Source of the DNA: Fibrobacter sp. UWH6
Lineage (GTDB): Bacteria; Fibrobacterota; Fibrobacteria; Fibrobacterales; Fibrobacteraceae
Assembly: GCF_900142465.1 (NCBI RefSeq)
Contig: NZ_FRAX01000007.1
Location: forward strand, 89,264 to 153,263
DNA length: 64,000 bases
Direction: 5' to 3'
Shown: positions 47,043 through 55,926 of the stretch, in pieces
Layout of the letters: every line of letters starts with the position of its first letter
Position numbering within the stretch: the stretch's first letter is position 1
Notes under the pieces: generated by a model
The model's database searches: none
What the model saw: the letters and a program-made list of their open reading frames with translations, nothing else
Told to the model about the DNA's origin: nothing
Translations under genes and position numbers: made by a program

Positions 47043-47690
47043 ATGGCAAAGATTTCTGCCGTTCTTATCTTCGGTGCACCGGGTTCCGGTAAGGGTACCG
47101 TCGGCGCTAAGCTCGCTGCTACCACTTCTCTCAAGCACCTCTCCACTGGTGACATCTTCCGCGGCATCGCTCCCTCCAGCGAATCTGGCAAGCTCCTCGC
47201 TTCCTACTCCAGCAAGGGTCTCCTGGTTCCCAACGAAGCTACCGTTGAAATCTTCGGCCGCTATGTTGAAGGTCTTGTCAACACCAACAAGCTGAATCCC
47301 GAAAAGGACACCCTCCTCCTGGATGGCATTCCTCGTACCGTTGAACAGGTCAAGCTCATCGAATCCATCGTCGACGTGAAGCACATCTTCGTGCTCGACA
47401 TCAAGGATGAAGCTACCATCGTTGCTCGCCTCCTGAACCGCGCCAAGATCGAAGGCCGTAAGGATGACGCAGACGAAGCTGTTATCAAGAACCGCCTCAA
47501 GGTTTACAAGGAATCCACCGCCAAGGTTCTTTCCAAGTACAACAAGAAGATCATTTCTCACATCGTTGGCGACAACACTCCGGACGAAGTGTTCTGCGAC
47601 GTGCTGAAGGCATACGTTGACTTCTGCAAGGCTTCCGCTCCCAAGGCTAAGAAGCCGGCTGCAAAGAAGACTGCCAAGAAGAGCAAGTAA
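47043..47690 (+). CDS. adk: Adenylate kinase with lysine/alanine-rich tail
   Basis: 215 residues from the ATG at 47043 with AAAGGA upstream; a TTG 14 codons earlier is not needed. P-loop GAPGSGKGT 11-19, STGDIFR AMP-binding region, LLLDGIPRT (family DGFPRT), and a short LID (RAKIEGRKDD). The last about 22 residues (KASAPKAKKPAAKKTAKK) are a histone-H1-like basic tail that ordinary adenylate kinases lack. It balances AMP, ADP and ATP. The tail might bind nucleic acid or acidic surfaces (inference). Confidence 0.92.
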   Translation: MAKISAVLIFGAPGSGKGTVGAKLAATTSLKHLSTGDIFRGIAPSSESGKLLASYSSKGLLVPNEATVEIFGRYVEGLVNTNKLNPEKDTLLLDGIPRTVEQVKLIESIVDVKHIFVLDIKDEATIVARLLNRAKIEGRKDDADEAVIKNRLKVYKESTAKVLSKYNKKIISHIVGDNTPDEVFCDVLKAYVDFCKASAPKAKKPAAKKTAKKSK

Positions 47691-47713
47691 TTCTTGACCC
47701 AAAAGTCTGAAGG

Positions 47714-47739
47714 CACCCCGTTTTTACGGGGTGTTTTTT
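47714..47739 (+). terminator. adk terminator
   Basis: Perfect stem CACCCCGT/ACGGGGTG with TTTT loop and six T. Confidence 0.88.
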
Positions 47740-47797
47740 ATTGTGCTTAAATCAACACAAAATATTACAAAAACCTTTCGGAATACTGAAAGTTTTT

Positions 47798-47805
47798 TAT
47801 ATTTG
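47798..47805 (+). promoter_or_regulatory. TAnnTTTG promoter element before the Wzc-like gene
   Basis: TATATTTG, 58 nt upstream of the ATG at 47864. Confidence 0.45.
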
Positions 47806-47863
47806 CTCAGAATTTGTTTAAATACCGCGTAAAAAGATTTTCTGACGGGAATATTGGTTAAAA

Positions 47864-50020
47864 ATGGATAACTCTCAAGTTAACACAAAAAACGGATCCA
47901 ATACAGGCAGTGCAAAGAACGACGACGAAATCGATCTCCTCGAAGTTCTAGGAATTCTTCTTAAGCACAAGCTATTCCTGTTTTTCTGTCTAGTCGTCGG
48001 TACTGTTGTAGGTTTCCTGGCCTCTAACTGGGTTCGCCCGCAATATACTAGCGACGCTCTTCTTCAAATTGATGTTAAGGGAAACAAGGCCGGAAAGGCC
48101 ATGGGCGAAATGGGCGCACTCCTTGATGTAGCCAGCCCCGCAGAAGCAGAAATCGAACTTCTCAAGAGCCGCATGGTCTTGAGCTACGTCGTCGAACAGG
48201 AAAGACTTTGCTTTAACGCCTATCCCAAGGGACCCATGAAACGTCTGACCCATAAGGAAGGACGTATGGACCTTGAAAACCTGCATATTCCTGAAATTGC
48301 CATTACCGAAAAATGGTATGCCCTGGTTACCGGTCAGGATGAATTCATTGTCATTACCCCGGAAGATACGGAACTGGTAAAAGGCAGGGTAGGTGAACCT
48401 GTTTCTGCCCCCTACGCAGGAGATTCCCTGGTTATCCAGGTCAAGGCTCTCCGTGCAGAACCCGGCCAGATGTTCGTTCTCGTCGAATCTGATCCGCTGG
48501 CCGCAGTTCGTGAACTCGTGAAGCAGCTGAACGTTGCTGAAAGGGGTAAGCAGACCGGCATCATCGGCGTTTCCTATACGCATCAGTATGCAGACCGTGC
48601 CGCCTCCATATTGAACACCATCGCCAATATTTATCTGCGCCAGAATGTTGAAATGCGCAGTGCTGAAGCAGAAAAGACCTTGGAATTCCTTGAAAATCAG
48701 CTGCCCGGTGTTAAGGCAAAACTTGATTCCGCCGAAAAGAAGTTGGCCGACTACCGTCATAAGATTGGTTCCGTGGACCTGAGCGGCGAAACCCGCACTC
48801 ACCTTGAAAAGGAAGCCAACCTCGAAAAGCAGATTCTTGAACTGGAACAGAAGCGTCAGGAACAGACCCGTTTGTTCAAGGATGAGCATCCGGCCGTGGT
48901 CACCATTGTAAAGCAGCAGGATCGTCTGCGCGCCGAGCTGGCCCGACTGAAATCTTCTGCCGCCAAGATGCCATTGACTCAGCAGGAAGTGATTAGCCTT
49001 CAGGAAGAAGTTGCCGTGAACAACGCTCAGTATACTTCCATGCTCAACAACATCCAGCAGCTCCGTGTGGTCCGTGCTGGTGAAGTGGGCAACGTCCGCA
49101 TTGTGGACTACGCTCAGATTGAACGCAAGCCTAGCAAGCCCAACAAGAAGCTGATCTTGATCGGCTGCATTGCAGGTTTCTTCCTCCTGGGCGCCCTCCT
49201 GATTTACCTGCTCCAGATGACCAAGCGTGGCGTGCGTAGCTCTCTTGAAATTGAACGCGAAACTGGCGTTAGCGTTTACGCCAAGATTCCCAAGTCCGAA
49301 AACAGCATCCTCAGCCTCCGCAAGAAGGGCAAGAACACCCTGCCTCTCGTCGAAGAAGATCCCGAGGATCCTGCCAGCGAAGCTTTCCGTTCCCTTTATA
49401 CTGCAATTGATTTCTCTGTGGGTGAACAGAAGGTTATCATGGTCACCGGTATGATTCCTGGCGTCGGCAAGAGCTTTGTATCCAAGAACCTGGCCGCCCT
49501 GTATGCTGCCGCTGGCAAGAAGACCTTGCTGATCGACGCCGACATGCGCCGTGGTGTGGTCTACAGCCATCACAAGCAAGGTCTCGGCGACGTACTTTCT
49601 GGAAGATGCACACTGGAAAGCGCTGTCGCAGACTCCATCACAAAAAACTTGTTTGTAATCGGTGCCGGTATAACAGATGTTTCTCCCAGTGAATTGCTGC
49701 GCGGAACCAAGTTCAAGGAACTCCTTGATAGCGCTTCGGAAACCTACGACACCATTATCGTAGATACTCCGCCTCTGAATCTGGTCACTGACTCCGAATT
49801 GATTTTCCCGGTTGTGGATTTCGCCTTGTTCGTTCTCCATTACGGACGTCATTCCATGGAACAGATCAAGGAAGCCATGATCAAGATCGAACGCTGCGGC
49901 AACAAGCCTCACGCCCTCGTGATGAACCATTGCGAATCCGACGGTCATGGTTATGGTCACTACGGATCCTACGGATCCTACGGCTCTTATGGCAGCTACA
50001 AAAAGAAGAAAAAGCGCTAA
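47864..50020 (+). CDS. Wzc-type polysaccharide co-polymerase/tyrosine autokinase
   Basis: 718 residues: Wzz chain-length domain with TM1 (about 37-55), long periplasmic coiled-coil region (about 255-400, GNVR-like), TM2 (about 429-449), then a cytoplasmic BY-kinase with Walker A GMIPGVGKS (about 529-537), Walker A' LLIDADMRRG (about 552-561) and Walker B IVDTPP. The tail (about 697-712) is a Tyr cluster of GHYGSYGSYGSY type followed by KKKKKR. These kinases phosphorylate their own tyrosine tail to control capsule or exopolysaccharide export. The next gene makes a UDP-sugar, consistent with this role. Confidence 0.93.
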   Translation: MDNSQVNTKNGSNTGSAKNDDEIDLLEVLGILLKHKLFLFFCLVVGTVVGFLASNWVRPQYTSDALLQIDVKGNKAGKAMGEMGALLDVASPAEAEIELLKSRMVLSYVVEQERLCFNAYPKGPMKRLTHKEGRMDLENLHIPEIAITEKWYALVTGQDEFIVITPEDTELVKGRVGEPVSAPYAGDSLVIQVKALRAEPGQMFVLVESDPLAAVRELVKQLNVAERGKQTGIIGVSYTHQYADRAASILNTIANIYLRQNVEMRSAEAEKTLEFLENQLPGVKAKLDSAEKKLADYRHKIGSVDLSGETRTHLEKEANLEKQILELEQKRQEQTRLFKDEHPAVVTIVKQQDRLRAELARLKSSAAKMPLTQQEVISLQEEVAVNNAQYTSMLNNIQQLRVVRAGEVGNVRIVDYAQIERKPSKPNKKLILIGCIAGFFLLGALLIYLLQMTKRGVRSSLEIERETGVSVYAKIPKSENSILSLRKKGKNTLPLVEEDPEDPASEAFRSLYTAIDFSVGEQKVIMVTGMIPGVGKSFVSKNLAALYAAAGKKTLLIDADMRRGVVYSHHKQGLGDVLSGRCTLESAVADSITKNLFVIGAGITDVSPSELLRGTKFKELLDSASETYDTIIVDTPPLNLVTDSELIFPVVDFALFVLHYGRHSMEQIKEAMIKIERCGNKPHALVMNHCESDGHGYGHYGSYGSYGSYGSYKKKKKR

Positions 50021-50028
50021 GTAAATCA

Positions 50029-50052
50029 GCGGCCACAGGGCCGCTTTTTTTT
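50029..50052 (+). terminator. Terminator after the Wzc-like gene
   Basis: Stem GCGGCC/GGCCGC with ACAG loop followed by eight T; the end of the T-run merges into the next promoter element. Confidence 0.85.
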
Positions 50053-50059
50053 ATATTTG
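50052..50059 (+). promoter_or_regulatory. TAnnTTTG promoter element before the epimerase gene
   Basis: TATATTTG, 23 nt before the ATG at 50083, directly abutting the preceding terminator. Confidence 0.5.
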
Positions 50060-50082
50060 GGACGGAAAAGTTAGAGGTATAA

Positions 50083-51120
50083 ATGAAGTTTCTGATTACA
50101 GGTGCAGCAGGTTTCATCGGATCCAAGATTATGCAGATGCTTGCAGATCGCGGCGATGAAGTTGTAGGGCTTGATAATATCAACGACTATTACGATCAGC
50201 GTCTCAAGTACGGAAGACTTCGTGAAAACGGTTTTGAACAGCCGGACAGCAATTTTGAATTTGGCAAAATGTTGACCAGTACCAAGTGGTCCAACTGTCG
50301 CTTTATCCGCATGGATATTGCAGACAAGGAATCCCTGGACACCCTCTTCGCCTCCGAAAAATTCGACAAGGTCATGAACCTTGCGGCCCAGGCCGGAGTC
50401 CGCTATTCAATTACCAACCCCTATGCCTATATGCAGAGCAATATGGTAGGCTTCCTCAACATTCTTGAAGCCTGCCGCAATACCAAGGTGCCCTACCTGG
50501 TATTCGCCTCCAGCAGTTCTGTATACGGTCTCAACAGCAAGGTTCCCTACAGCGAAGACGACAAAGTCGATTCCCCGGTGAGCCTCTACGCCGCAAGCAA
50601 GAAGAGCAACGAGCTGATGGCCCACGCTTACGCCAAGCTCTACGGAATCAAGGTAACCGGTCTCCGCTACTTCACTGTTTATGGTCCCTGGGGCCGCCCC
50701 GACATGTCACCTATGCTTTTTGCCAAAGCCATATCCAAGGGCGAAGCAATCAAGGTGTTTAACAATGGCGACATGATCCGCGACTTCACCTACATCGACG
50801 ATATTGCTGAAGGTTCTATTCATGTATTGGACCGCGAACCCGAGGCCGCAAACTGTGAAAACAACGTTCCATACCGCATTTTCAATATCGGCTGCAGCAA
50901 TCCGGTAAAGCTGATGGACTTCATCAGCGAAATCGAGAACGCTTATGGCGAACCCGCCAAGAAGGAATTCCTGCCCATGCAGCCAGGAGACGTCTACCAG
51001 ACCAACGCCGACACCACCAAGCTAGAACAGCAGTGCGAATACAAACCCCACTGGAGCCTCCACGACGGCATCGCCAAGTTCATGGAATGGTACAAGAGCG
51101 ACGCAAATCCGCTGAGATGA
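50083..51120 (+). CDS. NAD-dependent UDP-glucuronate 4-epimerase-like protein
   Basis: 345 residues, extended SDR. NAD motif GAAGFIG 7-13, SSSSVYG at about 145-151, catalytic Tyr169 and Lys173 (YAASK), then YGPWGRPDMS, FTYIDD and PMQPGDVYQTNAD, all hallmarks of the GAE/LspL group that interconverts UDP-glucuronate and UDP-galacturonate. It supplies uronic acid sugar for surface polysaccharide, in line with the Wzc-like kinase just upstream. AGAGGT precedes the ATG. Confidence 0.9.
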   Translation: MKFLITGAAGFIGSKIMQMLADRGDEVVGLDNINDYYDQRLKYGRLRENGFEQPDSNFEFGKMLTSTKWSNCRFIRMDIADKESLDTLFASEKFDKVMNLAAQAGVRYSITNPYAYMQSNMVGFLNILEACRNTKVPYLVFASSSSVYGLNSKVPYSEDDKVDSPVSLYAASKKSNELMAHAYAKLYGIKVTGLRYFTVYGPWGRPDMSPMLFAKAISKGEAIKVFNNGDMIRDFTYIDDIAEGSIHVLDREPEAANCENNVPYRIFNIGCSNPVKLMDFISEIENAYGEPAKKEFLPMQPGDVYQTNADTTKLEQQCEYKPHWSLHDGIAKFMEWYKSDANPLR

Positions 51121-51165
51121 GCAAATAGTGAATACAGAACGCACCTCATACCTTACTACAGATAT

Positions 51166-51290
51166 TAGGCCGGCCTTACGGCCTTTTAGGTATTAGGCCG
51201 CACCTGCGGTGCTTTGGGGCAATCAGAACAATTCACAATTCATATCTCATATCTGATAATTCATACCTGGTAGCTCATATCAGATATCTC
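51166..51290. repeat. Hairpin repeats and AT-rich inverted repeat before the DsbA-like gene
   Basis: Contains GGCCGGCCTTACGGCC, then AGGCCGCACCTGCGGTGCTTTGGGG (last members of the AGGTCG family), then AATTCACAATTCATA-type sequence with the 9-bp inverted repeat ATATCTGAT/ATCAGATAT. Further CTCGTCTC-type short repeats run from 51317 to 51345, also seen at 42066. Confidence 0.55.
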
Positions 51291-51415
51291 GCCACAAGCC
51301 TTTTTGGGCCATATTCTCTCGTCTCTTCTCTCTCGTCTCTCCTCTATTATATATATTTCCTCAAAATTGCGGGCGGACCACGCCTGCTAGACTTTGTTCA
51401 ACTAAAAGGAAAAAA

Positions 51416-52150
51416 ATGAAACGTCTCTCCATTGCCGCTATGGCTATTTGTGTTGCTGGTCTTGTTGCTTGTAACCAGGCTTCCGCCGGTGGTTCCTTCA
51501 ACCAGCAGGCTCGCCTCGACCAGCTCGAAAAGGATTTCAACCAGGTTAAGGAAGAATTCGAAATTCTTAAGTACGCTCTCGACAAGCGAGGCATTTCTCT
51601 CGAAGCTGCCAAGGCTGAAATGGAAGCAGACAACAAGGTCTGGGACATTCCCGTTGACGAATCTCCGGTCTTCGGCAACACCACCAACCCCAAGCTGACT
51701 ATCGTGGAATTCACCGAATTCCAGTGCCCGTACTGCTCTCGCATCGCTCCCACCATGAAGGAACTCATGGACAAGCACCCGGGCGAAATCAAGTTCATAT
51801 ACAAGAACTTCCCGCTGTCCTTCCATGCTAACGCCAAGCCGGCAGCTGCAGCAGCCATTGCCGCTCAGAAGCAGGGCAAGTTCTGGGAATTCCGCTATGC
51901 CCTGGCACCCCATTCCCGCGAACTGACCGACTCCACCTTCGAAGCAGTTGCTAAGGAAGTTGGCCTGAACATTGAACAGTTCAATAAGGACCGCGTCCTG
52001 GACGATGCCATGAACGCTCGCATCCAGAAGGACTTCGATCTGGGCGTCAAGGTTGGCGTTCAGGGCACCCCGAACTTCTACATCAACGGTAAGCGCCAGG
52101 ATCGCTTCAGCCCCGAACTGGTTGAAAAGATGCTGAAGGAAGCCAAGTAA
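51416..52150 (+). CDS. DsbA-like thioredoxin-fold lipoprotein
   Basis: 244 residues. Lipobox GLVAC (Cys19). A helical segment (about 30-70, heptad-like) leads to a DsbA/ScoA-type domain: EFTEFQCPYCSRIAP with active site C104-P-Y-C107, a helical insert, and cis-Pro loop GVQGTPNFYING. It is probably an envelope thiol oxidase or isomerase tethered to a membrane. The ATG follows AAAAGGAAAAAA. Confidence 0.88.
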   Translation: MKRLSIAAMAICVAGLVACNQASAGGSFNQQARLDQLEKDFNQVKEEFEILKYALDKRGISLEAAKAEMEADNKVWDIPVDESPVFGNTTNPKLTIVEFTEFQCPYCSRIAPTMKELMDKHPGEIKFIYKNFPLSFHANAKPAAAAAIAAQKQGKFWEFRYALAPHSRELTDSTFEAVAKEVGLNIEQFNKDRVLDDAMNARIQKDFDLGVKVGVQGTPNFYINGKRQDRFSPELVEKMLKEAK

Positions 52151-52272
52151 TTTTGGTTCAATCTGTGTACGCGACTTCGCGCCGCGTGCACCTTTTTTGG
52201 CCTCAAAAGATTTAATTTCGAATAGCAAATTAAAACAAAGATCAAACTAACACAAACAAAAGGATACGATAT

Positions 52273-55200
52273 ATGATGAAGCGTACATTGACTGCTGCAT
52301 CCATTGCCCTTCTGGGTTTTGGTGTGACAGCTACAATGGCTCAGCCGAAAGCACCTCGTGTAGTTCCTTACAAGTTCTTTGACGATGCATATCGCCAGGG
52401 TGGCTTCGACTACGCATACGGCGGCAAGAGCAAGGGTATCACCATTACGAAGGACGGCGGCTACAAGTCCAAGTCCGCTCTGAATATCAAGCTGGACCCC
52501 AGCGAATATTCCGGTGCTTCCGTTTGCCTTTACAACGAAACTTTCGACCTGAACAAGTTCATGCTCGACTCCAAGCTCGAATTCATGATCAAGGGCGCAA
52601 AGGGTGGCGAAACTGTTAAGGTCGGTCTCCTCGATGAAGAAGTTTCTGACGGCAAGAAGACTCAGGTCGTTCTTCCCATGAACAAGTACATCGAAGGTGG
52701 CTCCGTCACTACCGAATGGAAGAAGGTTTCCATTCCTCTGGTCGACTTCCCGGATCGTGGTCTCTACTGGGACAACACCCGTAAGTCTGAATTCCCCGCA
52801 CGTATCGACTGGGATAAGATTGCAGAAATCCGCTTCTCTATCGACAAGAGCGCCGAAAAGACTTTCGAAGTCTGGGTTGACAACATCGAAATCGTCAAGG
52901 GTAACAAGAAGGCCAAGCCCAAGGCCAAGATGGTTTACTGGGATGAAAACAACGACGTCATCGACGGTCCTAAGAACCCCGAAAAGCTGGACGGCAAGGC
53001 TAAGCCCGTTGCCAACGGCATCTTCTACTCTGATGGCCTGAAGGGCTTCAGCTACAGCTACGGTGGTCTCTCTGCCCAGCGTGAAGCTGACTCCAAGACT
53101 CCGGGTAACAAGAACGTTCTCGCTCTCTACATCGATAACAACGACTGGTCCGGTGTGACCTACTCTCTGGGCGAAGGCAAGTATGTTGACTTGTCCAAGG
53201 TCCGTAACAAGGGTGGTCTCTACTTCTGGATCAAGGGTAAGCTCGGTGGCGAAAAGGTATACGTTGGTATTCTGGACAACCAGGGCAACGATATCAAGAG
53301 CCAGACCAAGATTAGCCTCAACGACTGGATCGAAGGCGCCAAGGTTGGTACCGATTGGAAGCTCGTCAAGATTCCTCTGAAGAAGTTCGGCGACAAGGGT
53401 AAGGCTTGGGACGCTAACAAGCAGGCCGAAGTTGCTAAGGATATCCAGTGGAACAAGATTCAGGAACTCCGCTTCTCTGTCGGCAAGGGTGAAAACCAGG
53501 GTGAACCGGGTAAGCCGGCTCCTGTGACCATCTACGTTGACCAGGTTACCTTCACCGAAAATATCGACTGGGTTGACCCGGATATCAAGTGGGATAACTG
53601 GAAGGGCAATGCTCCTGACTACGTAATTTCTGACTTCGAAAGCAAGTTCAACGGCGACAAGTGGGAACCGTCTAAGGGCCCGAAGTCCAAGGTTGAAGTT
53701 GATGTTCCGTTCAAGACTTCCAAGCTCGATGGCAACTCCCTCAACGTCAAGCATTTCGAAATGTCTGACTGGGTTGACGTTGTGCTCGACCTCAAGAAGA
53801 ACAACCGCCCGGCTGCTGACCGTGACTGGACCAAGCACTGGGGCATCATGTTCGACGTTTACTCCGAACGTCCGTGGCAGTCTATTACCGTTCAGGTCGG
53901 CGACGCTGGCAGCGAACTCTTCGTTGCTAACACCGGTGTACCTCGCGGTCGTACCACTGTGATTGTTCCGTTCCGTAACTTCAGCAAGTTCCCGTACTAC
54001 CAGCCGCCTGAAGCAAAGGAAAACGGCCTCTTCGACCTGAAGGGTGTTGTTTCTCTGGACTTCAAACCGGGTGGAGAAGGTTCTAACGGTTCCTTCGAAA
54101 TCGATAACATTAAGCTGACCAACCAGAAGGAAGTCAAGGCTGCTGCCCGTCCGGCAGTTGTCAAGGTTGACGTCAAGGGTTCTTCCGACGTGATCAACCC
54201 GAACATCTCTGGTGGCCTCTTCGGTATCAACGCTGCCCTCTGGGACGGCGACATGCTGGACAACAAGAAGTTCAAGACCCAGACTTGGGAATATGCAAAG
54301 CGCATCAACCACGGCATTATCCGTTACCCGGGTGGTCTCCGTGCTGATGACGACCACTGGAAGGAAATCCTCGACAACCACGACTGGATGGTCGATACCG
54401 ACGAATTCCTCGCTTGGTTGAAGAAGACCGGCTCCAACGCTATGTTCACCGTGAACTTCGGTTCCGGCACCGAACAGGAAGCTGCAGCATGGGTTAAGCA
54501 CACTAACGTAGACAAGAAGGCCAACATCCTGTACTGGGAAATCGGTAACGAAGTCTACGGTAACTGGCACCCGTACTACGAAAAGTATGGTAAGGACGGC
54601 GGTACCGTTTATGGTAAGCGCGCACGTAAGTTCATCGAAGCTATGAAGAAGGTTGACCCGACCATTAAGGTTGCTGTGCTCGGCGTTCTCGATGGCGACT
54701 GGAACGAAAACGTTCTCCGCGAAACCGGCGACATCGCTGACGGTCTTATCGTTCACCACTATCCGCAGCACTTCGGTGAAGAAAACGACTTCGCCATGCT
54801 CTCTGCTCCTCAGGACCTGACCCCGATCTACAGCCGTCTGCACAAGACCGTAGATAAGTGGACCAAGAAGTTCAACAAGGACAAGAAGATCGAACTGTGG
54901 CTCACCGAATGGAACTCTGTTGACTTCAACCCGGGTCCGCAGACCATCGCTCTCGAAAACGGCCTGTTCGTTGCTGACTACCTGGCTATGCTCGCAACTG
55001 AAAATGTTGACAACGCACAGTACTGGGATATCCACAACGACATCACTCCGGAAGGCGGTGACTACGGTTACCTGACCCGTTCTGCAGAAGAATGCATGAA
55101 CTGCCCGCGTCCCAGCTACTGGGCATTCCAGATGGCTTCTGACGCTCTCCGCGGCAAGCTCCTCAAGACCACCATCACTGGCGATAAGGAATCTCTCCTC

Positions 55201-55455
55201 ACTACTTACTACACCGAAAATGGTAAGAAGAAGAGCCTCCTGGTCATCAACAAGAGCCCCTACAGCGACTACGAATTGAAGCTGGATATCCCGGGCTTCA
55301 AGGGCAAGGCTAAGATGCAGGTCTTGGACAAGTCCTCCGAAAAGCTGAAGGAAGGTTGGGCAAACGATCCTTCCAAGAAGGCTAAGGATGTTGACCTGTC
55401 TAAGCCGGTTAAGGTTGGCAAGCGCACCGTTACTTTGATCGTTCTCGACAAGTAA
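52273..55455 (+). CDS. cel51A: GH51 endoglucanase with N-terminal cellulose-binding-like modules (EGF/Cel51A type)
   Basis: 1060 residues. Signal peptide cut near ATMAQ (about 24). Two related CBM11-like beta-sandwich modules (about 32-215 and 265-430; both end in IRFS...VxVDxIxx) and a third similar domain (about 455-620) precede a (beta/alpha)8 GH51 catalytic domain (about 635-950) and a C-terminal beta domain. Acid/base Glu760 lies in WEIGNEVYGNW and the nucleophile Glu879 in LWLTEWNS. Size and layout match the 118 kDa endoglucanase F of F. succinogenes as I recall it. Secreted or surface enzyme cleaving beta-1,4-glucan. AAAGGA precedes a double ATG. Strong codon bias suggests high expression. 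Confidence 0.88.
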   Translation: MMKRTLTAASIALLGFGVTATMAQPKAPRVVPYKFFDDAYRQGGFDYAYGGKSKGITITKDGGYKSKSALNIKLDPSEYSGASVCLYNETFDLNKFMLDSKLEFMIKGAKGGETVKVGLLDEEVSDGKKTQVVLPMNKYIEGGSVTTEWKKVSIPLVDFPDRGLYWDNTRKSEFPARIDWDKIAEIRFSIDKSAEKTFEVWVDNIEIVKGNKKAKPKAKMVYWDENNDVIDGPKNPEKLDGKAKPVANGIFYSDGLKGFSYSYGGLSAQREADSKTPGNKNVLALYIDNNDWSGVTYSLGEGKYVDLSKVRNKGGLYFWIKGKLGGEKVYVGILDNQGNDIKSQTKISLNDWIEGAKVGTDWKLVKIPLKKFGDKGKAWDANKQAEVAKDIQWNKIQELRFSVGKGENQGEPGKPAPVTIYVDQVTFTENIDWVDPDIKWDNWKGNAPDYVISDFESKFNGDKWEPSKGPKSKVEVDVPFKTSKLDGNSLNVKHFEMSDWVDVVLDLKKNNRPAADRDWTKHWGIMFDVYSERPWQSITVQVGDAGSELFVANTGVPRGRTTVIVPFRNFSKFPYYQPPEAKENGLFDLKGVVSLDFKPGGEGSNGSFEIDNIKLTNQKEVKAAARPAVVKVDVKGSSDVINPNISGGLFGINAALWDGDMLDNKKFKTQTWEYAKRINHGIIRYPGGLRADDDHWKEILDNHDWMVDTDEFLAWLKKTGSNAMFTVNFGSGTEQEAAAWVKHTNVDKKANILYWEIGNEVYGNWHPYYEKYGKDGGTVYGKRARKFIEAMKKVDPTIKVAVLGVLDGDWNENVLRETGDIADGLIVHHYPQHFGEENDFAMLSAPQDLTPIYSRLHKTVDKWTKKFNKDKKIELWLTEWNSVDFNPGPQTIALENGLFVADYLAMLATENVDNAQYWDIHNDITPEGGDYGYLTRSAEECMNCPRPSYWAFQMASDALRGKLLKTTITGDKESLLTTYYTENGKKKSLLVINKSPYSDYELKLDIPGFKGKAKMQVLDKSSEKLKEGWANDPSKKAKDVDLSKPVKVGKRTVTLIVLDK

Positions 55456-55509
55456 TCACCTCAAATTAGCTCTAATGCCGCAAAGGTTGATGGGCTAAAT
55501 TGAAATCAA

Positions 55510-55549
55510 AGAAATCCCGTCGGATAAATACCGGCGGGGTTTCTTTTTT
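55510..55549 (+). terminator. Terminator after the GH51 gene
   Basis: Stem AAATCCCGTCGG/CCGGCGGGGTTT (with small mismatches) followed by CTTTTTT; the 5' A-rich side makes it bidirectional. Confidence 0.78.
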
Positions 55550-55575
55550 GTAAAAGTTAAGTATGTGGACAATTC

Positions 55576-55606
55576 TTTGCTTGTTAACTAAATTTGTTTA
55601 CGTTTG
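55576..55606 (+). promoter_or_regulatory. Promoter of small RNA 1 (TTTG-N19-TACGTTTG)
   Basis: TTTG at 55576-55579, exactly 19 nt, then TACGTTTG at 55599-55606. This is the Bacteroidota -33/-7 layout with no ORF downstream for 300 nt. Confidence 0.6.
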
Positions 55607-55611
55607 GGGTT

Positions 55612-55776
55612 AGATTCTAAAAAATCTTTCCGTTACATTTTTGATTAGGACGTAAGGTGGGTGATGCCATCTAGTTTCTGGGATTAAGCAAAACACTTGC
55701 TGTTTTGCGTTGTTGAGTTGTTGGTTAGGAGACCACAAGAAAGGCGACGCGGCCTGGGGGTTGCGTCGCTTTTCTT
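55612..55776 (+). ncRNA. Candidate small RNA, copy 1
   Basis: A transcript of about 165 nt bounded by its own promoter and a terminator (GCGACGC/GCGTCGC plus T-run, 55744-55775). Internal hairpins: AGATT...AATCT, a perfect GCAAAACA-cttgc-TGTTTTGC, and a conserved hairpin whose core is GGTTAGGAGACC. A 24-nt block around that core (55715-55738) is identical at 57631-57654 in a second transcript with the same architecture. The loop carries the Shine-Dalgarno-like TTAGGAG. No ORF of note inside. Function unknown. Confidence 0.6.
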
Positions 55777-55926
55777 ATTCCCTTGTCATTCTCTTTTTTG
55801 GGGATGCTCCACGGTAAAGTCTAAAATTCCCGATTGATCCTTCGGTAATTCGCCTTGATTTTTTTTACGCCCTTTATAAAATTTGTAGTTATATTGCACG
55901 TTGGTAGATTAGGAGGTTTTATTCGG

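Noticed and set aside
47990..49960. 656-codon minus-strand frame opposite the Wzc-like kinase
   Set aside because: Shadow of a recognised gene; no domain or start context.
52078..55035. 985-codon open frame on the minus strand opposite the GH51 gene
   Set aside because: It is the mirror of a strongly codon-biased gene; low use of codons whose complement is a stop keeps the reverse frame open. No signal, motif or start context.
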